A stretch of 64,000 bases of DNA from 3107 sp965216225. Lineage in GTDB: Bacteria > Pseudomonadota > Alphaproteobacteria > Rhodobacterales > Rhodobacteraceae. Below are positions 24,329 through 33,352 of the stretch, piece by piece (the stretch's first letter is position 1; each line of letters opens with the position of its first letter). The stretch is from contig CBDCFF010000020.1 in the NCBI GenBank assembly GCA_965216225.1, positions 17,076 to 81,075 on the forward strand, in the 5' to 3' direction. The notes under the pieces were generated by a model, which was not told the DNA's origin, did not search any database, and worked only from the letters and a program-made list of their open reading frames with translations. Both the position numbers and the translations under genes were made by a program.

Positions 24329-25189
24329 TCAATCCGGCAGAATATCGGGGTTGGACAGAATGGCGGGATCAATCGCCCCCGCTTCCGCCCGGATGATCCC
24401 TGCCGCAGCGGTTCGCGAGGCGACGAAATCCTCCACCGCTTTCTGCCCGACATTTGCCTCCATCTCGGCGCGCACCTGTTCCAGGGTCGGCGCCGGTTTT
24501 TCGCGGATGTCGTTCAGTTTGACCACATGCCAGCCGAACCGGGTCTGCACCGGGGCGGAAATCGCACCAGCCTCCAGCGCAGTGACCGCTGCCTCGAACG
24601 AGGGAACCATCGCGCCGGGGCCGAACCACCCCAACTGCCCGCCATCGGGCCCGGACGGGCCAGTGGAATGTTGCCTGGCGAGTTCCCCGAAATCCGCACC
24701 GGCCTCAAGCTCTCCGATCAACGCCCCGGCCTCTTCCTCTGTCTCGACAAGAATGTGCGATGCGTTGAATTCGGGGGTGGGGTCCGCATTGGCGTAAATA
24801 TCGTCATACGCGGCCTGCACGGCCTCTTCCGTCACCGCAGAGGCAACAATGCGGGCCACGGTTTCATTGGCCCGGATGGCCTGCGATTCGTTCTCGACCG
24901 CCAGCCTGACCGCGGCGGGTTCATCCCCCTCCAGCGATTGCGACAGCACCGCCTGCCGGATCAGTTGCTGCAACAGACCTTCGAACAGCGTTTCGTCAGG
25001 CAGGTTCTGATACTGGGGCGCAAGGCCGCGCCGGGCGACAATCAGATGACCGACGGTGATGTCGGCGCCATTCACCGTGGCGACCACGGTGTCAATATCG
25101 GCCTCCTGCGCCATGACCGGCATCGCCATCGCGGTGGTCATCGCGATGGCCAGCATCGCGGCGGCCAGGAATTTCGTGTGTTTCGGCAT
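24329..25189 (-). CDS. periplasmic parvulin-type peptidyl-prolyl isomerase
   Basis: A 286-residue protein starting MPKHTKFLAAAMLAIAMTTA, a signal peptide ending at ...MAQEA. An N-terminal helical SurA-like region follows. The parvulin domain is at about 125-225 (FNASHILVETEEEAGALIGE, GPDGGQLGWFGPGAMVPSFE, QTRFGWHVVKL). It helps fold exported proteins and is divergently placed next to secA. Its stop is 11 bases before the argJ start. An ATG at 25234 gives an extension without signal character, so 25189 is preferred. Confidence 0.92.
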   Translation of the reverse strand: MPKHTKFLAAAMLAIAMTTAMAMPVMAQEADIDTVVATVNGADITVGHLIVARRGLAPQYQNLPDETLFEGLLQQLIRQAVLSQSLEGDEPAAVRLAVENESQAIRANETVARIVASAVTEEAVQAAYDDIYANADPTPEFNASHILVETEEEAGALIGELEAGADFGELARQHSTGPSGPDGGQLGWFGPGAMVPSFEAAVTALEAGAISAPVQTRFGWHVVKLNDIREKPAPTLEQVRAEMEANVGQKAVEDFVASRTAAAGIIRAEAGAIDPAILSNPDILPD

Positions 25190-25227
25190 CTCTCGTTCCT
25201 TTGATCCCGCCACGGCAGGCCGCGACG

Positions 25228-25256
25228 TTGACACTATCTGGCCAGCCCCTTACATC
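25228..25256 (+). promoter_or_regulatory. sigma-70-type promoter for secA
   Basis: A perfect TTGACA (25228-25233), a 17-bp spacer and TACATC (25251-25256), about 119 bases before the secA start. This is the best promoter match in the window. It lies in the divergent region between the isomerase gene and secA. Confidence 0.65.
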
Positions 25257-25374
25257 GCTGAGAGATCAAGAGCGTCTGGCGGTTCCTCATCCGCCCCTAC
25301 TTAGGGCCGGGACGAATGACGGGCAAGGCGTCACTTCACACGATCATGTCAGGATCGCATCAGGCGGAGACAAC

Positions 25375-28059
25375 ATGCTGGGCATCGGAACACTTGCCAG
25401 AAAGGTCTTCGGCACCCCGAACAATCGCAAGATCAGGGCCACCCAATCAATCGTGGACCGGATCAACGCGCTGGAGCCGGAATTCCAGACCCTGTCCGAC
25501 GACGGGCTGAAAGACAAGACCGCCGAACTGCGCAAACGCGCGACCGGGGGCGAAACGCTGGATGCGCTTCTGCCCGAAGCCTTTGCCAATTGCCGCGAGG
25601 CCGCCCGGCGCGCCCTGGGCCTCAGGGCCTTCGACGTGCAGTTGATGGGCGGCATCTTCCTTCACGAAGGCAATATCTCTGAAATGAAGACCGGCGAAGG
25701 CAAGACGCTGGTCGCCACATTCCCCGCCTGTCTGAACGCGCTGACCGGCAACGGCGTTCACATCGTCACCGTGAACGACTACCTCGCCAAACGTGACTCC
25801 GAATGGATGGGCAAGGTCTATGGCGCGCTTGGGCTGAGCTGCGGCGTGGTCTATCCCCAGCAGGATCCGCAGGAAAAGAAAGCGGCCTATGACGCCGACA
25901 TCACCTATTCCACAAATAACGAACTGGGCTTCGACTATCTGCGCGACAACATGAAGTCGGAGCTTCGCCAGATGTTCCAGCGCGACCACAATTTCGCGAT
26001 CGTGGACGAGGTCGACTCCATCCTGATCGACGAGGCGCGAACGCCGCTGGTCATCTCGGGTCCGGCGCAGGACCGATCAGAGCTTTACGTCACCATCGAC
26101 AGGCTGATCCCGGACCTGTCCGCAGAGCATTACACACTGGATGAAAAAACCCGCAATGTATCCTTCACGGAAGAAGGCAATGACACGCTGGAGGCGATGC
26201 TGCACAAGGCGGGCATCCTGCCCGAGGGGCAGTCGCTGTACGATCCGGAATCAACCACCATCGTCCATCACGTCAATCAGGGCCTGCGCGCGCACAAGCT
26301 CTTTCACAGGGACAAGGATTATATCGTCCGCGACGGCGAGGTCGTGCTGATCGACGAATTCACCGGCCGGATGATGGTGGGGCGGCGGCTGTCGGACGGG
26401 CTGCATCAGGCGCTGGAGGCGCGCGAAGGCGTGGCGATCCAGCCGGAAAACGTGACGCTGGCCTCTGTCACCTTCCAGAACTATTTCCGCCTTTACGACA
26501 AACTGGCCGGGATGACCGGGACCGCCGCGACGGAGGCCGAGGAATTTCAGGAAATCTACCGGCTGGGCGTCATCGAGGTGCCCACCAACCGGCCCGTTGC
26601 CCGCGCCGATGAAGACGATGCCGTCTACCGCACCGCGCGTGAGAAATACGAAGCGGTCGTCGCGACCATCGGGGAAGCGCATGGCAAGGGTCAGCCGATC
26701 CTCGTCGGCACCACCTCCATCGAGAAATCGGAATTTCTGTCCGGCCTGCTTGGCAAGGCCGGGATCAGGCACAACGTCCTGAATGCGCGCCAGCACGAAC
26801 AGGAGGCGCAGATCGTCGCCGACGCCGGCAAGTTCGGCGCCGTGACCATCGCCACCAACATGGCCGGGCGCGGCACCGACATCAAACTGGGCGGCAATGT
26901 CGAATTCAAGGTGATGGAAGCCATCGCCGCCGACCCGGCGGGCGACCACATCGCCATCCGCAACCGGATCGAGCAAGCCCACAAGGCCGATGAGGACGCC
27001 GTGAAAGCGGCCGGCGGTCTTTTCGTGCTCGCCACCGAACGCCACGAATCGCGCCGCATCGACAATCAGTTGCGCGGCCGGTCGGGTCGTCAGGGCGATC
27101 CGGGACGGTCGGCCTTCTTCCTCAGCCTCGAAGATGACCTGATGCGCATTTTCGGCTCTGAGCGGCTGGAAAAGGTGCTTTCGACCCTTGGCATGAAAGA
27201 AGGCGAAGCGATCATTCATCCATGGGTCAACAAATCACTGGAACGCGCGCAGGCCAAGGTCGAGGGCCGCAATTTCGACATCCGCAAGCAGCTTCTGAAA
27301 TTCGACGACGTGATGAACGATCAGCGCAAGGTGATCTTCGGCCAGCGCCGCGAGATCATGGAGGCCGCCGACCTGTCCGGGGTCGTGCAGGACATGCGCC
27401 ATCAGGTGATCGACGATCTGGTAACGCTTCACATGCCGCCCAAAGCCTATGCCGACCAGTGGGATACCGAAGGATTGCAGGAAGCGGTCAGGTCCGGCCT
27501 CGGGCTGGAAGTCCCGGTTGCCGACTGGGCCGCCGGGGAAGGCGTGGATGACAACACGATCCGGGAGAGCCTGGAAAACGCCTCTGACGAATTCATGGCC
27601 TCCAAGGCGGCGAAATTCGGCCCCGGCAACATGCGCAACATCGAAAAACAGCTTTTGTTGCAGACCATCGACGGCAAGTGGCGCGAACATCTGCTGACGC
27701 TGGAGCATCTGCGCTCTGTCGTCGGCTTTCGCGGCTATGCCCAGCGTGACCCGCTGAACGAGTACAAGACCGAAAGTTTCCAGCTATTCGAAACACTTCT
27801 GGACACCCTGCGCGAAGAGGTCAGCCGGAAACTCGCCCAGATCCGCCCGCTGAGCGAAGAGGAACAGAAGACAATGATGGCCCGGATGGCGGCGCAGCAG
27901 AAAGCGCTGGCGAAGGTGGCGGAGGCCGCCGGCGCACAACCGGCGGCAAACGGATTTGTCGAAGAATCCCCGGAAACCTGGGGCAATCCGGGCCGCAATG
28001 ATACCTGCCCCTGCGGGTCTGGAAAGAAATTCAAGCACTGCCACGGCAGGATCGTCTGA
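25375..28059 (+). CDS. secA: preprotein translocase ATPase SecA
   Basis: An 894-residue protein. Walker A is MKTGEGKTLVATFPACL (about 103) and the DEAD-like box is VDEVDSILIDEARTPL (about 207). MAGRGTDIKLGGN (about 500) and QLRGRSGRQGDPGRS (about 565) are helicase motifs V and VI. The C-terminus carries the zinc/SecB-binding motif CPCGSGKKFKHCHG. SecA drives proteins through SecYEG. The start at 25375 (MLGIGTLARKVFG) is the conserved N-terminus. Confidence 0.98.
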   Translation: MLGIGTLARKVFGTPNNRKIRATQSIVDRINALEPEFQTLSDDGLKDKTAELRKRATGGETLDALLPEAFANCREAARRALGLRAFDVQLMGGIFLHEGNISEMKTGEGKTLVATFPACLNALTGNGVHIVTVNDYLAKRDSEWMGKVYGALGLSCGVVYPQQDPQEKKAAYDADITYSTNNELGFDYLRDNMKSELRQMFQRDHNFAIVDEVDSILIDEARTPLVISGPAQDRSELYVTIDRLIPDLSAEHYTLDEKTRNVSFTEEGNDTLEAMLHKAGILPEGQSLYDPESTTIVHHVNQGLRAHKLFHRDKDYIVRDGEVVLIDEFTGRMMVGRRLSDGLHQALEAREGVAIQPENVTLASVTFQNYFRLYDKLAGMTGTAATEAEEFQEIYRLGVIEVPTNRPVARADEDDAVYRTAREKYEAVVATIGEAHGKGQPILVGTTSIEKSEFLSGLLGKAGIRHNVLNARQHEQEAQIVADAGKFGAVTIATNMAGRGTDIKLGGNVEFKVMEAIAADPAGDHIAIRNRIEQAHKADEDAVKAAGGLFVLATERHESRRIDNQLRGRSGRQGDPGRSAFFLSLEDDLMRIFGSERLEKVLSTLGMKEGEAIIHPWVNKSLERAQAKVEGRNFDIRKQLLKFDDVMNDQRKVIFGQRREIMEAADLSGVVQDMRHQVIDDLVTLHMPPKAYADQWDTEGLQEAVRSGLGLEVPVADWAAGEGVDDNTIRESLENASDEFMASKAAKFGPGNMRNIEKQLLLQTIDGKWREHLLTLEHLRSVVGFRGYAQRDPLNEYKTESFQLFETLLDTLREEVSRKLAQIRPLSEEEQKTMMARMAAQQKALAKVAEAAGAQPAANGFVEESPETWGNPGRNDTCPCGSGKKFKHCHGRIV

Positions 28060-28167
28060 TTCGCACCCACCCGTCAGGCGGGCCTGCGCAATGTGACCGG
28101 TTGCGGCCGATTGCGGCCAAATTCGGGCAGCCTCACGGACGACGGCGAACGGGGGTGATCTGCCGGT

Positions 28168-28929
28168 TCAAAGATAACCCTCTGACCGAAAGCTCAGCTC
28201 GCAGCTTTTTCCCACGATCAGATGGTCATGCAAGACAAGTCCCAGCATCTCTGCCGCGTTGCGGATCCGTTTGGTCATGGTTATGTCCGCGTCGGAAGGC
28301 GTCGGGTCGCCGGACGGGTGGTTGTGAACAAGGATCAGCGCCGACGCATTCAGTTCCAGCGCCCGCTTCACCACCTCGCGCGGGTAGACCGGCACATGAT
28401 CCACCGTGCCCCTGGCATGTTCTTCATCCGCGATCAGTACATTCTTGCGATCCATGTAGAGCACCCGGAACTGTTCCGTTTCCCGGTGGGCCATGGTGGT
28501 GTGGCAATAATCCAGCACCTGATCCCAGCCGGAAATCACCGGCCGCTGCATGATCCGGGACCGCGCCAGACGGTGCGATGCCGCCTCGACGATCTTGAGC
28601 TCCTGAATGACCGCCTCACCCACCCCGCTGACCCTGGAAAGCCGTTCCGCAGGCGCCGACAGCACGCGGTTGAAATCGCCGAAAACCTCCAGCAGACGCC
28701 GGGCCAGCGGCTTGACATCCTGACGGAGAATAGCGCGGAAAAGCACAAGCTCCAGCAATTCGTAATCCGGCATCGCCTCCGCCCCGCCCGCCATGAACCG
28801 CTGCCGCAGGCGCTTGCGATGGTCGCGGATATAAGAGGGCAGCCTGCCGCCCGGCGCAGGCGTGATCACCACCTCATCCTGCTCAAAGGACGGCATCGGG
28901 GTTTCCGAGAACTGGCTGCGCTTCGACAT
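28168..28929 (-). CDS. radC: RadC family protein (JAB/MPN-type)
   Basis: A 253-residue protein. An N-terminal helix-hairpin-helix region (RVSGVGEAVIQELKIVEAAS, about 98-120) precedes a JAB domain with the metal-binding motif LVHNHPSGDPTPSDADI (about 200). Despite the old name no DNA-repair role is proven; radC is often co-expressed with competence and mobile-DNA genes. A perfect TTAA-N7-TTAA box lies 26 bases before the start. Confidence 0.92.
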   Translation of the reverse strand: MSKRSQFSETPMPSFEQDEVVITPAPGGRLPSYIRDHRKRLRQRFMAGGAEAMPDYELLELVLFRAILRQDVKPLARRLLEVFGDFNRVLSAPAERLSRVSGVGEAVIQELKIVEAASHRLARSRIMQRPVISGWDQVLDYCHTTMAHRETEQFRVLYMDRKNVLIADEEHARGTVDHVPVYPREVVKRALELNASALILVHNHPSGDPTPSDADITMTKRIRNAAEMLGLVLHDHLIVGKSCELSFRSEGYL

Positions 28930-28954
28930 GGGGGCAAATCTGCCGCAGCCTTGG

Positions 28955-28969
28955 TTAAGAATGGGTTAA
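28955..28969. promoter_or_regulatory. perfect CtrA-type binding site upstream of radC
   Basis: TTAA-GAATGGG-TTAA matches the alphaproteobacterial CtrA consensus TTAA-N7-TTAA exactly. It lies 26-40 bases before the radC start codon on the minus strand. TTAA is rare in this GC-rich window, so a chance pair at the right spacing is unlikely. Confidence 0.65.
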
Positions 28970-29023
28970 TTCAGGGCCGGGGCCACGATACGAGGCCGCC
29001 AAATACCGCGGACCTGCACGGCA

Positions 29024-30166
29024 CTAGCCCTTCGTCCCGCCCCAGAACGTCTTGACCTTGCCGAAGAAGCTGGAGCTTTGCGGGTTGTTGTCCGCCGCAA
29101 CCTCATCGAATTCGCGCAGCAGTTCCTTCTGACGACCGGTCAGGTTGACGGGCGTTTCAACCGCCATCTCTATATACATGTCGCCCTGACCGGCCCCGCG
29201 CAGCGCCGGCATACCCTTGCCCTTCAGCCGCATCTGGCGGCCCGACTGGCTGCCTGCCGGGATTCGCACCCGGCTGCGACCGCCATCAATGGTCGGCACC
29301 TCTATATCCCCGCCCAGCGCGGCAGAGTTCATCGACACCGGCACCCGGCAGAACAGGTTGATGCCGTCGCGCTCAAAGATCGCGTGTTGGCGCAGTTCGA
29401 TGAAAATATAAAGATCGCCGGACGGCCCGCCGCGCAGACCGGCCTCGCCTTCACCGGCCAGACGGATGCGGGTGCCAGTCTCGACGCCCGCCGGGATGTT
29501 GACCGACAGCGTGCGGTCTTCCTGCCTGCGGCCCGCGCCATGGCAGGTCTGGCACGGGTTCTTGATCATCTGGCCCGCGCCATGGCAGGTGGGGCAGGTG
29601 CGTTCGACGGTAAAAAACCCCTGCTGCGCCCGCACCTTGCCCATGCCGGAACAGGTCGGGCAGGTTGCAGGCTCCGCCCCGCTTTCCGCACCCGTTCCGT
29701 TGCACGACCCGCAGGTGACGGAGGTCGGCACGGTGACGGTCTTCTGAAGACCCCGATACGCCTCTTCCAGCGTCACACGCAGGTTGTGGCGCAGATCGGA
29801 CCCCCGGACAGCACGTTGCCGCACACTGCCGCCGCCGCTGCCGCTGCCGAAGAGGTCTTCGAAAATATCCGAGAAGGTGCTGGCGAAATCGCCCTGCCCG
29901 CCAGGATGGAACCCGCCACGGCCACCGCCGCCCATGCCGTTTTCAAACGCCGCGTGCCCGAACCGGTCATAGGCGGCCTTTCTTTCGGCGTCTTTCAGAA
30001 TCTCATACGCCTCGTTCGCCTCCTTGAACCGGGACTCCGCCTCGGGGTTGTCCTTGTTGCGGTCCGGGTGCAGCTCTTTGGCCTTGCGGCGATAGGCTTT
30101 CTTTATTTCATCCGCCGAGGCGCCCTTGCGGATGCCAAGCACATCGTAAAAATCGCGCTTTGCCAT
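29024..30166 (-). CDS. dnaJ: chaperone protein DnaJ
   Basis: A 380-residue protein. The J domain holds HPD (about 33); a Gly/Phe-rich linker follows (GMGGGGRGGFHPGGQGDF, about 75). Four zinc-finger repeats come next: CGSCNGTG, CPTCSGMG, CPTCHGAG, CQTCHGAG (about 145-210). The C-terminal substrate-binding domains complete it. It stimulates the DnaK ATPase and delivers unfolded proteins. It lies 53 bases downstream of dnaK and is probably co-transcribed. Confidence 0.98.
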   Translation of the reverse strand: MAKRDFYDVLGIRKGASADEIKKAYRRKAKELHPDRNKDNPEAESRFKEANEAYEILKDAERKAAYDRFGHAAFENGMGGGGRGGFHPGGQGDFASTFSDIFEDLFGSGSGGGSVRQRAVRGSDLRHNLRVTLEEAYRGLQKTVTVPTSVTCGSCNGTGAESGAEPATCPTCSGMGKVRAQQGFFTVERTCPTCHGAGQMIKNPCQTCHGAGRRQEDRTLSVNIPAGVETGTRIRLAGEGEAGLRGGPSGDLYIFIELRQHAIFERDGINLFCRVPVSMNSAALGGDIEVPTIDGGRSRVRIPAGSQSGRQMRLKGKGMPALRGAGQGDMYIEMAVETPVNLTGRQKELLREFDEVAADNNPQSSSFFGKVKTFWGGTKG

Positions 30167-30219
30167 GTTCTGTTCCCTCTGGAACGCAAAGACCGGCCCA
30201 AAGGGCGTATCAACGCCCC

Positions 30220-32145
30220 TTATGCGCGTTTGTCTTTGCCACCCAGATCTTCGAAGTCGGCATCGACGATTTCGTCATCGACAGGGCCGGCCCGATCCGC
30301 ATCCTCCGGGTCGGCCCCATCCGCCGCTTCCTGCCGGGCCTTGTAGACGGCTTCGCCCAGTTTCATGGCGGCTTCGGTCACGTTCTGGATGCCGGACCTG
30401 ATCCTGTCGGCAGGGACATTGTCTTTTTCCAGATTGTCCTTCAGCGCGGCAACGGCCAGTTCGATCGCCTCGACAGTGGTCGGATCGACCTTGTCGGAAT
30501 GCTCTTCCAGCGATTTTTCGGTCGAGTGGATCAGGCTTTCCGCATGGTTGCGGGCCTCGACCAGTTCGCGGCGTTTCCTGTCGGCCTCGGCATTGGCCTC
30601 GGCATCCTTGACCATCTGCTCTATCTCGTCATCGGAAAGACCGCCAGAGGCCTGGATGGTGATCTTCTGTTCCTTGCCGGTGCCCTTGTCCATCGCAATC
30701 ACCGACACGATGCCGTTGGCGTCAATGTCGAAGCTCACCTCGATCTGCGGAATGCCGCGCGGCGCGGGGGGGATTTCCTCAAGGTTGAACTGACCCAGCA
30801 GCTTGTTGTCGGCGGCCATTTCGCGTTCGCCCTGAAAGACGCGGATCGTCACGGCGTTCTGGTTGTCCTCGGCGGTCGAGAATATCTGCGACTTCTTGGT
30901 GGGAATCGTGGTGTTGCGGTCGATCAGGCGGGTGAAGACGCCGCCCAGCGTTTCGATCCCCAGCGAAAGCGGGGTGACATCCAGAAGAACCACGTCCTTG
31001 ACATCGCCTTGCAGAACCCCGGCCTGAATGGCGGCGCCCATGGCGACAACCTCATCCGGATTCACGCCCTTGTGCGGCTCCTTGCCAAAGAACCTCGTCA
31101 CCTCTTCGGTGACTTTCGGCATACGGGTCATGCCGCCCACCAGAACCACCTCGTCAATGTCGGCGGTCGAGAAGCCGGCATCCTTCAGCGCCGCCCGACA
31201 CGGGTCCAGCGAGGATTTGATCAGGTTGCCCACAAGGCTTTCCAGCTTGGCCCGGGTCAGCTTCATGACCATGTGCAGCGGCTGACCCCCGTTCGGGTCC
31301 ATCGAGATGAACGGCTGGTTGATCTCGGTCTGGTTGGCGCTGGACAGTTCGATCTTGGCTTTCTCGGCAGCTTCCTTCAGACGCTGCAACGCCATCTTGT
31401 CCCTGGTCAGATCGACGCCGGTTTCCTTTCTGAACTCGTCCGCCAGATAGGTGACGATGCGCATGTCAAAATCTTCACCGCCCAGGAAGGTGTTCCCATT
31501 GGTGGATTTCACCTCGAACAGGCCATCGTCGATTTCCAGGATGGTCACGTCGAAGGTGCCGCCGCCAAGGTCATAGACCGCGATGGTTTTCGAATCCTTC
31601 TTGTCCAGACCATAGGCCAGCGCCGCCGCGGTCGGTTCGTTGATGATCCTGAGCACTTCCAGACCGGCAATCCTGCCCGCATCCTTGGTGGCCTGACGCT
31701 GGGCGTCGTTGAAATAGGCCGGAACCGTGATCACCGCCTGCGTCACCTCTTCGCCCAGATAACTTTCGGCGGTTTCCTTCATCTTTTGCAGGATGAAGGC
31801 AGAGATTTGCGAGGGCGAATATTTCTCGCCGCGCGCTTCGACCCAGGCATCCCCGTTGCCGCCATCAATGATGGCGTAGGGAACCAGTTTCCTGTCCTTC
31901 TCGACCTCGGCATCGCCAACCCGGCGGCCGATAAGGCGTTTCACGGCAAAGATGGTGTTGTCGGAGTTGGTGACGGCCTGGCGCTTTGCAGCCTGCCCGA
32001 CCAGACGCTCGCCGTCGGTGAACGCGACGATTGACGGCGTGGTGCGCGCGCCCTCGGCGTTTTCCACGACACGCGGTTGCGCGCCATCCATGATGGCAAT
32101 GCAGGAGTTGGTCGTCCCGAGGTCAATTCCAATGACTTTGGCCAT
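30220..32145 (-). CDS. dnaK: molecular chaperone DnaK (Hsp70)
   Basis: A 641-residue protein starting MAKVIGIDLGTTNSCIAIMD (phosphate loop 1). IAVYDLGGGTFDVTILEIDD (about 194) and VVLVGGMTRMPKV (about 337) are the other Hsp70 signatures. The C-terminal lid ends in the acidic PVDDEIVDADFEDL motif. The start at 32145 is the family start; frames further upstream are not conserved. The leader contains a strong hairpin and a promoter-like sequence. Confidence 0.98.
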   Translation of the reverse strand: MAKVIGIDLGTTNSCIAIMDGAQPRVVENAEGARTTPSIVAFTDGERLVGQAAKRQAVTNSDNTIFAVKRLIGRRVGDAEVEKDRKLVPYAIIDGGNGDAWVEARGEKYSPSQISAFILQKMKETAESYLGEEVTQAVITVPAYFNDAQRQATKDAGRIAGLEVLRIINEPTAAALAYGLDKKDSKTIAVYDLGGGTFDVTILEIDDGLFEVKSTNGNTFLGGEDFDMRIVTYLADEFRKETGVDLTRDKMALQRLKEAAEKAKIELSSANQTEINQPFISMDPNGGQPLHMVMKLTRAKLESLVGNLIKSSLDPCRAALKDAGFSTADIDEVVLVGGMTRMPKVTEEVTRFFGKEPHKGVNPDEVVAMGAAIQAGVLQGDVKDVVLLDVTPLSLGIETLGGVFTRLIDRNTTIPTKKSQIFSTAEDNQNAVTIRVFQGEREMAADNKLLGQFNLEEIPPAPRGIPQIEVSFDIDANGIVSVIAMDKGTGKEQKITIQASGGLSDDEIEQMVKDAEANAEADRKRRELVEARNHAESLIHSTEKSLEEHSDKVDPTTVEAIELAVAALKDNLEKDNVPADRIRSGIQNVTEAAMKLGEAVYKARQEAADGADPEDADRAGPVDDEIVDADFEDLGGKDKRA

Positions 32146-32223
32146 GCTCTCAATACCCTTTCCAAGGCGATTGTCTGGTCCCGGAACCCGCATCAGGCAT
32201 CCCGGAACCGATCCCGGTATGTT

Positions 32224-32244
32224 GACCGGGGCATGACCCCGGTC
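32224..32244 (-). promoter_or_regulatory. perfect inverted repeat in the dnaK leader
   Basis: GACCGGGG-CATGA-CCCCGGTC is a perfect 8-bp stem with a 5-base loop, between the candidate promoter and the dnaK start. It is not a CIRCE element. It could be an operator or an RNA hairpin; nothing in the sequence decides between them. Confidence 0.45.
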
Positions 32245-32257
32245 AGGCTTCGCAGGG

Positions 32258-32286
32258 TATATAAGAATGAGGGACAGGCGCTGCAA
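32258..32286 (-). promoter_or_regulatory. candidate dnaK promoter
   Basis: On the minus strand, TTGCAG (32286-32281), a 17-bp spacer and TATATA (32263-32258). The overlapping word CTTATAT after CTTGCA also resembles heat-shock sigma (RpoH) promoters. It lies about 113 bases before dnaK. Confidence 0.5.
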
Positions 32287-32384
32287 GCCGGGTCGTGCGC
32301 CGTTCTTGCGGGAATCTTCCGCAAGGTTGCCCGCGCGGCGGGCGGATCAATGTCACGCTCCGGGTGGTGAATCAGCCGGAACCG

Positions 32385-33206
32385 TCATTGCCGCGCCCCC
32401 CAGCTGGCAGAGGCGTGCTTGCGGGTATAGAACTCCCCCATCAGCCCGATCATCAGCAGTGTCAGGCTCAGATAAAGCGGATATTCGATCGACGTAACGC
32501 GCGGCAGGTAGTTCAGAAACGTGAACCCCCTGGCCTGATCAATCGTGTGAAAAAGCGGATTCCAGTCGAACATGGCCAACATGAAACCGGGCAGCGTATT
32601 GGCCAGAAACATCTTGCCCGAGGCGATCATGTTGGCCCGCCGATAAAGATTTGTCGCGATCCCGACAAATCGCGGGAACCACGGCTTCAGCGCCACGAAG
32701 ATCATGGCGACGGCGATGCCGCTGAACCACGCCAGAAGCAGCATGGCGACCGCGCCTGCGGGCTGTTCTATCGTGATGGGGTTGAACGCGGCATGGTACA
32801 CGAACAGAATGATCGCCGCCGACAGAACCTGATTGTACAGAACCGACAGCGCCGAGGAGATGATGCCGATCGCCGTTGTCATCGGCGCGTGCAGCATCAT
32901 CGACGACGCCGGCCCTTCCGACCCCACCACCGCGCCAAGGGTCTTGGCATGGGTCATGTACATGAAGATGCCGGACATGATGTACAGCACATAGTCGCCA
33001 CGCACGGCGGCTGTGCGCAGGCCGAGAACCGACATGAAAACAAAGAAGATCGCAAGCATCATCATGGATTGCATGATGGTCAGGACCAGCCCGATCACGG
33101 CGTTGCCGTGGTTCATCCGCAATTTTCGCACGGTGGCGTAATAAATCAGCCCCAGGGTTGCCAGAGCGGAATCGCGGGTATTCGCCTTGCGCCGGGTTAC
33201 GAACAT
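32385..33206 (-). CDS. ABC-2-type polysaccharide export permease (KpsM-like)
   Basis: A 273-residue membrane protein with about six hydrophobic segments, including AVIGLVLTIMQSMMMLAIFF (about 37), GIISSALSVLYNQVLSAAII and LSLTLLMIGLMGEF. The arrangement and the YRRANMIASGKMFLANTLPG stretch resemble permeases of capsule or O-antigen ABC exporters. The partner ATPase gene is not adjacent. It is divergent from cysQ and the polysaccharide genes, which supports a role in exporting that polymer. Confidence 0.75.
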   Translation of the reverse strand: MFVTRRKANTRDSALATLGLIYYATVRKLRMNHGNAVIGLVLTIMQSMMMLAIFFVFMSVLGLRTAAVRGDYVLYIMSGIFMYMTHAKTLGAVVGSEGPASSMMLHAPMTTAIGIISSALSVLYNQVLSAAIILFVYHAAFNPITIEQPAGAVAMLLLAWFSGIAVAMIFVALKPWFPRFVGIATNLYRRANMIASGKMFLANTLPGFMLAMFDWNPLFHTIDQARGFTFLNYLPRVTSIEYPLYLSLTLLMIGLMGEFYTRKHASASWGARQ

Positions 33207-33256
33207 CTCACCTGCCTTTGCCGGAACACTTCGCCGTCGATTATTGCACGGAGTTC

Positions 33257-33285
33257 TTGCCGATCCCTTATCCTGCGATCATACA
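33257..33285 (+). promoter_or_regulatory. candidate promoter for cysQ-kdsB
   Basis: TTGCCG (33257-33262), a 17-bp spacer and CATACA (33280-33285), in the divergent region, about 68 bases before the annotated cysQ start. The -35 word is the same as that of the rimP candidate. Confidence 0.35.
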
Positions 33286-33352
33286 AGGGGGCGCGGATGC
33301 CGCACGGCAAACACGGGGGGGCAGGAACATTCCACTGGAACACGACAGGCTG

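Noticed and set aside
30164..30177. A 14-base match between spacer 2 of the array and the dnaJ start
   Set aside because: It covers only the ribosome-binding site and ATG, which are similar in many genes of this group, and does not extend. It is not a convincing protospacer.
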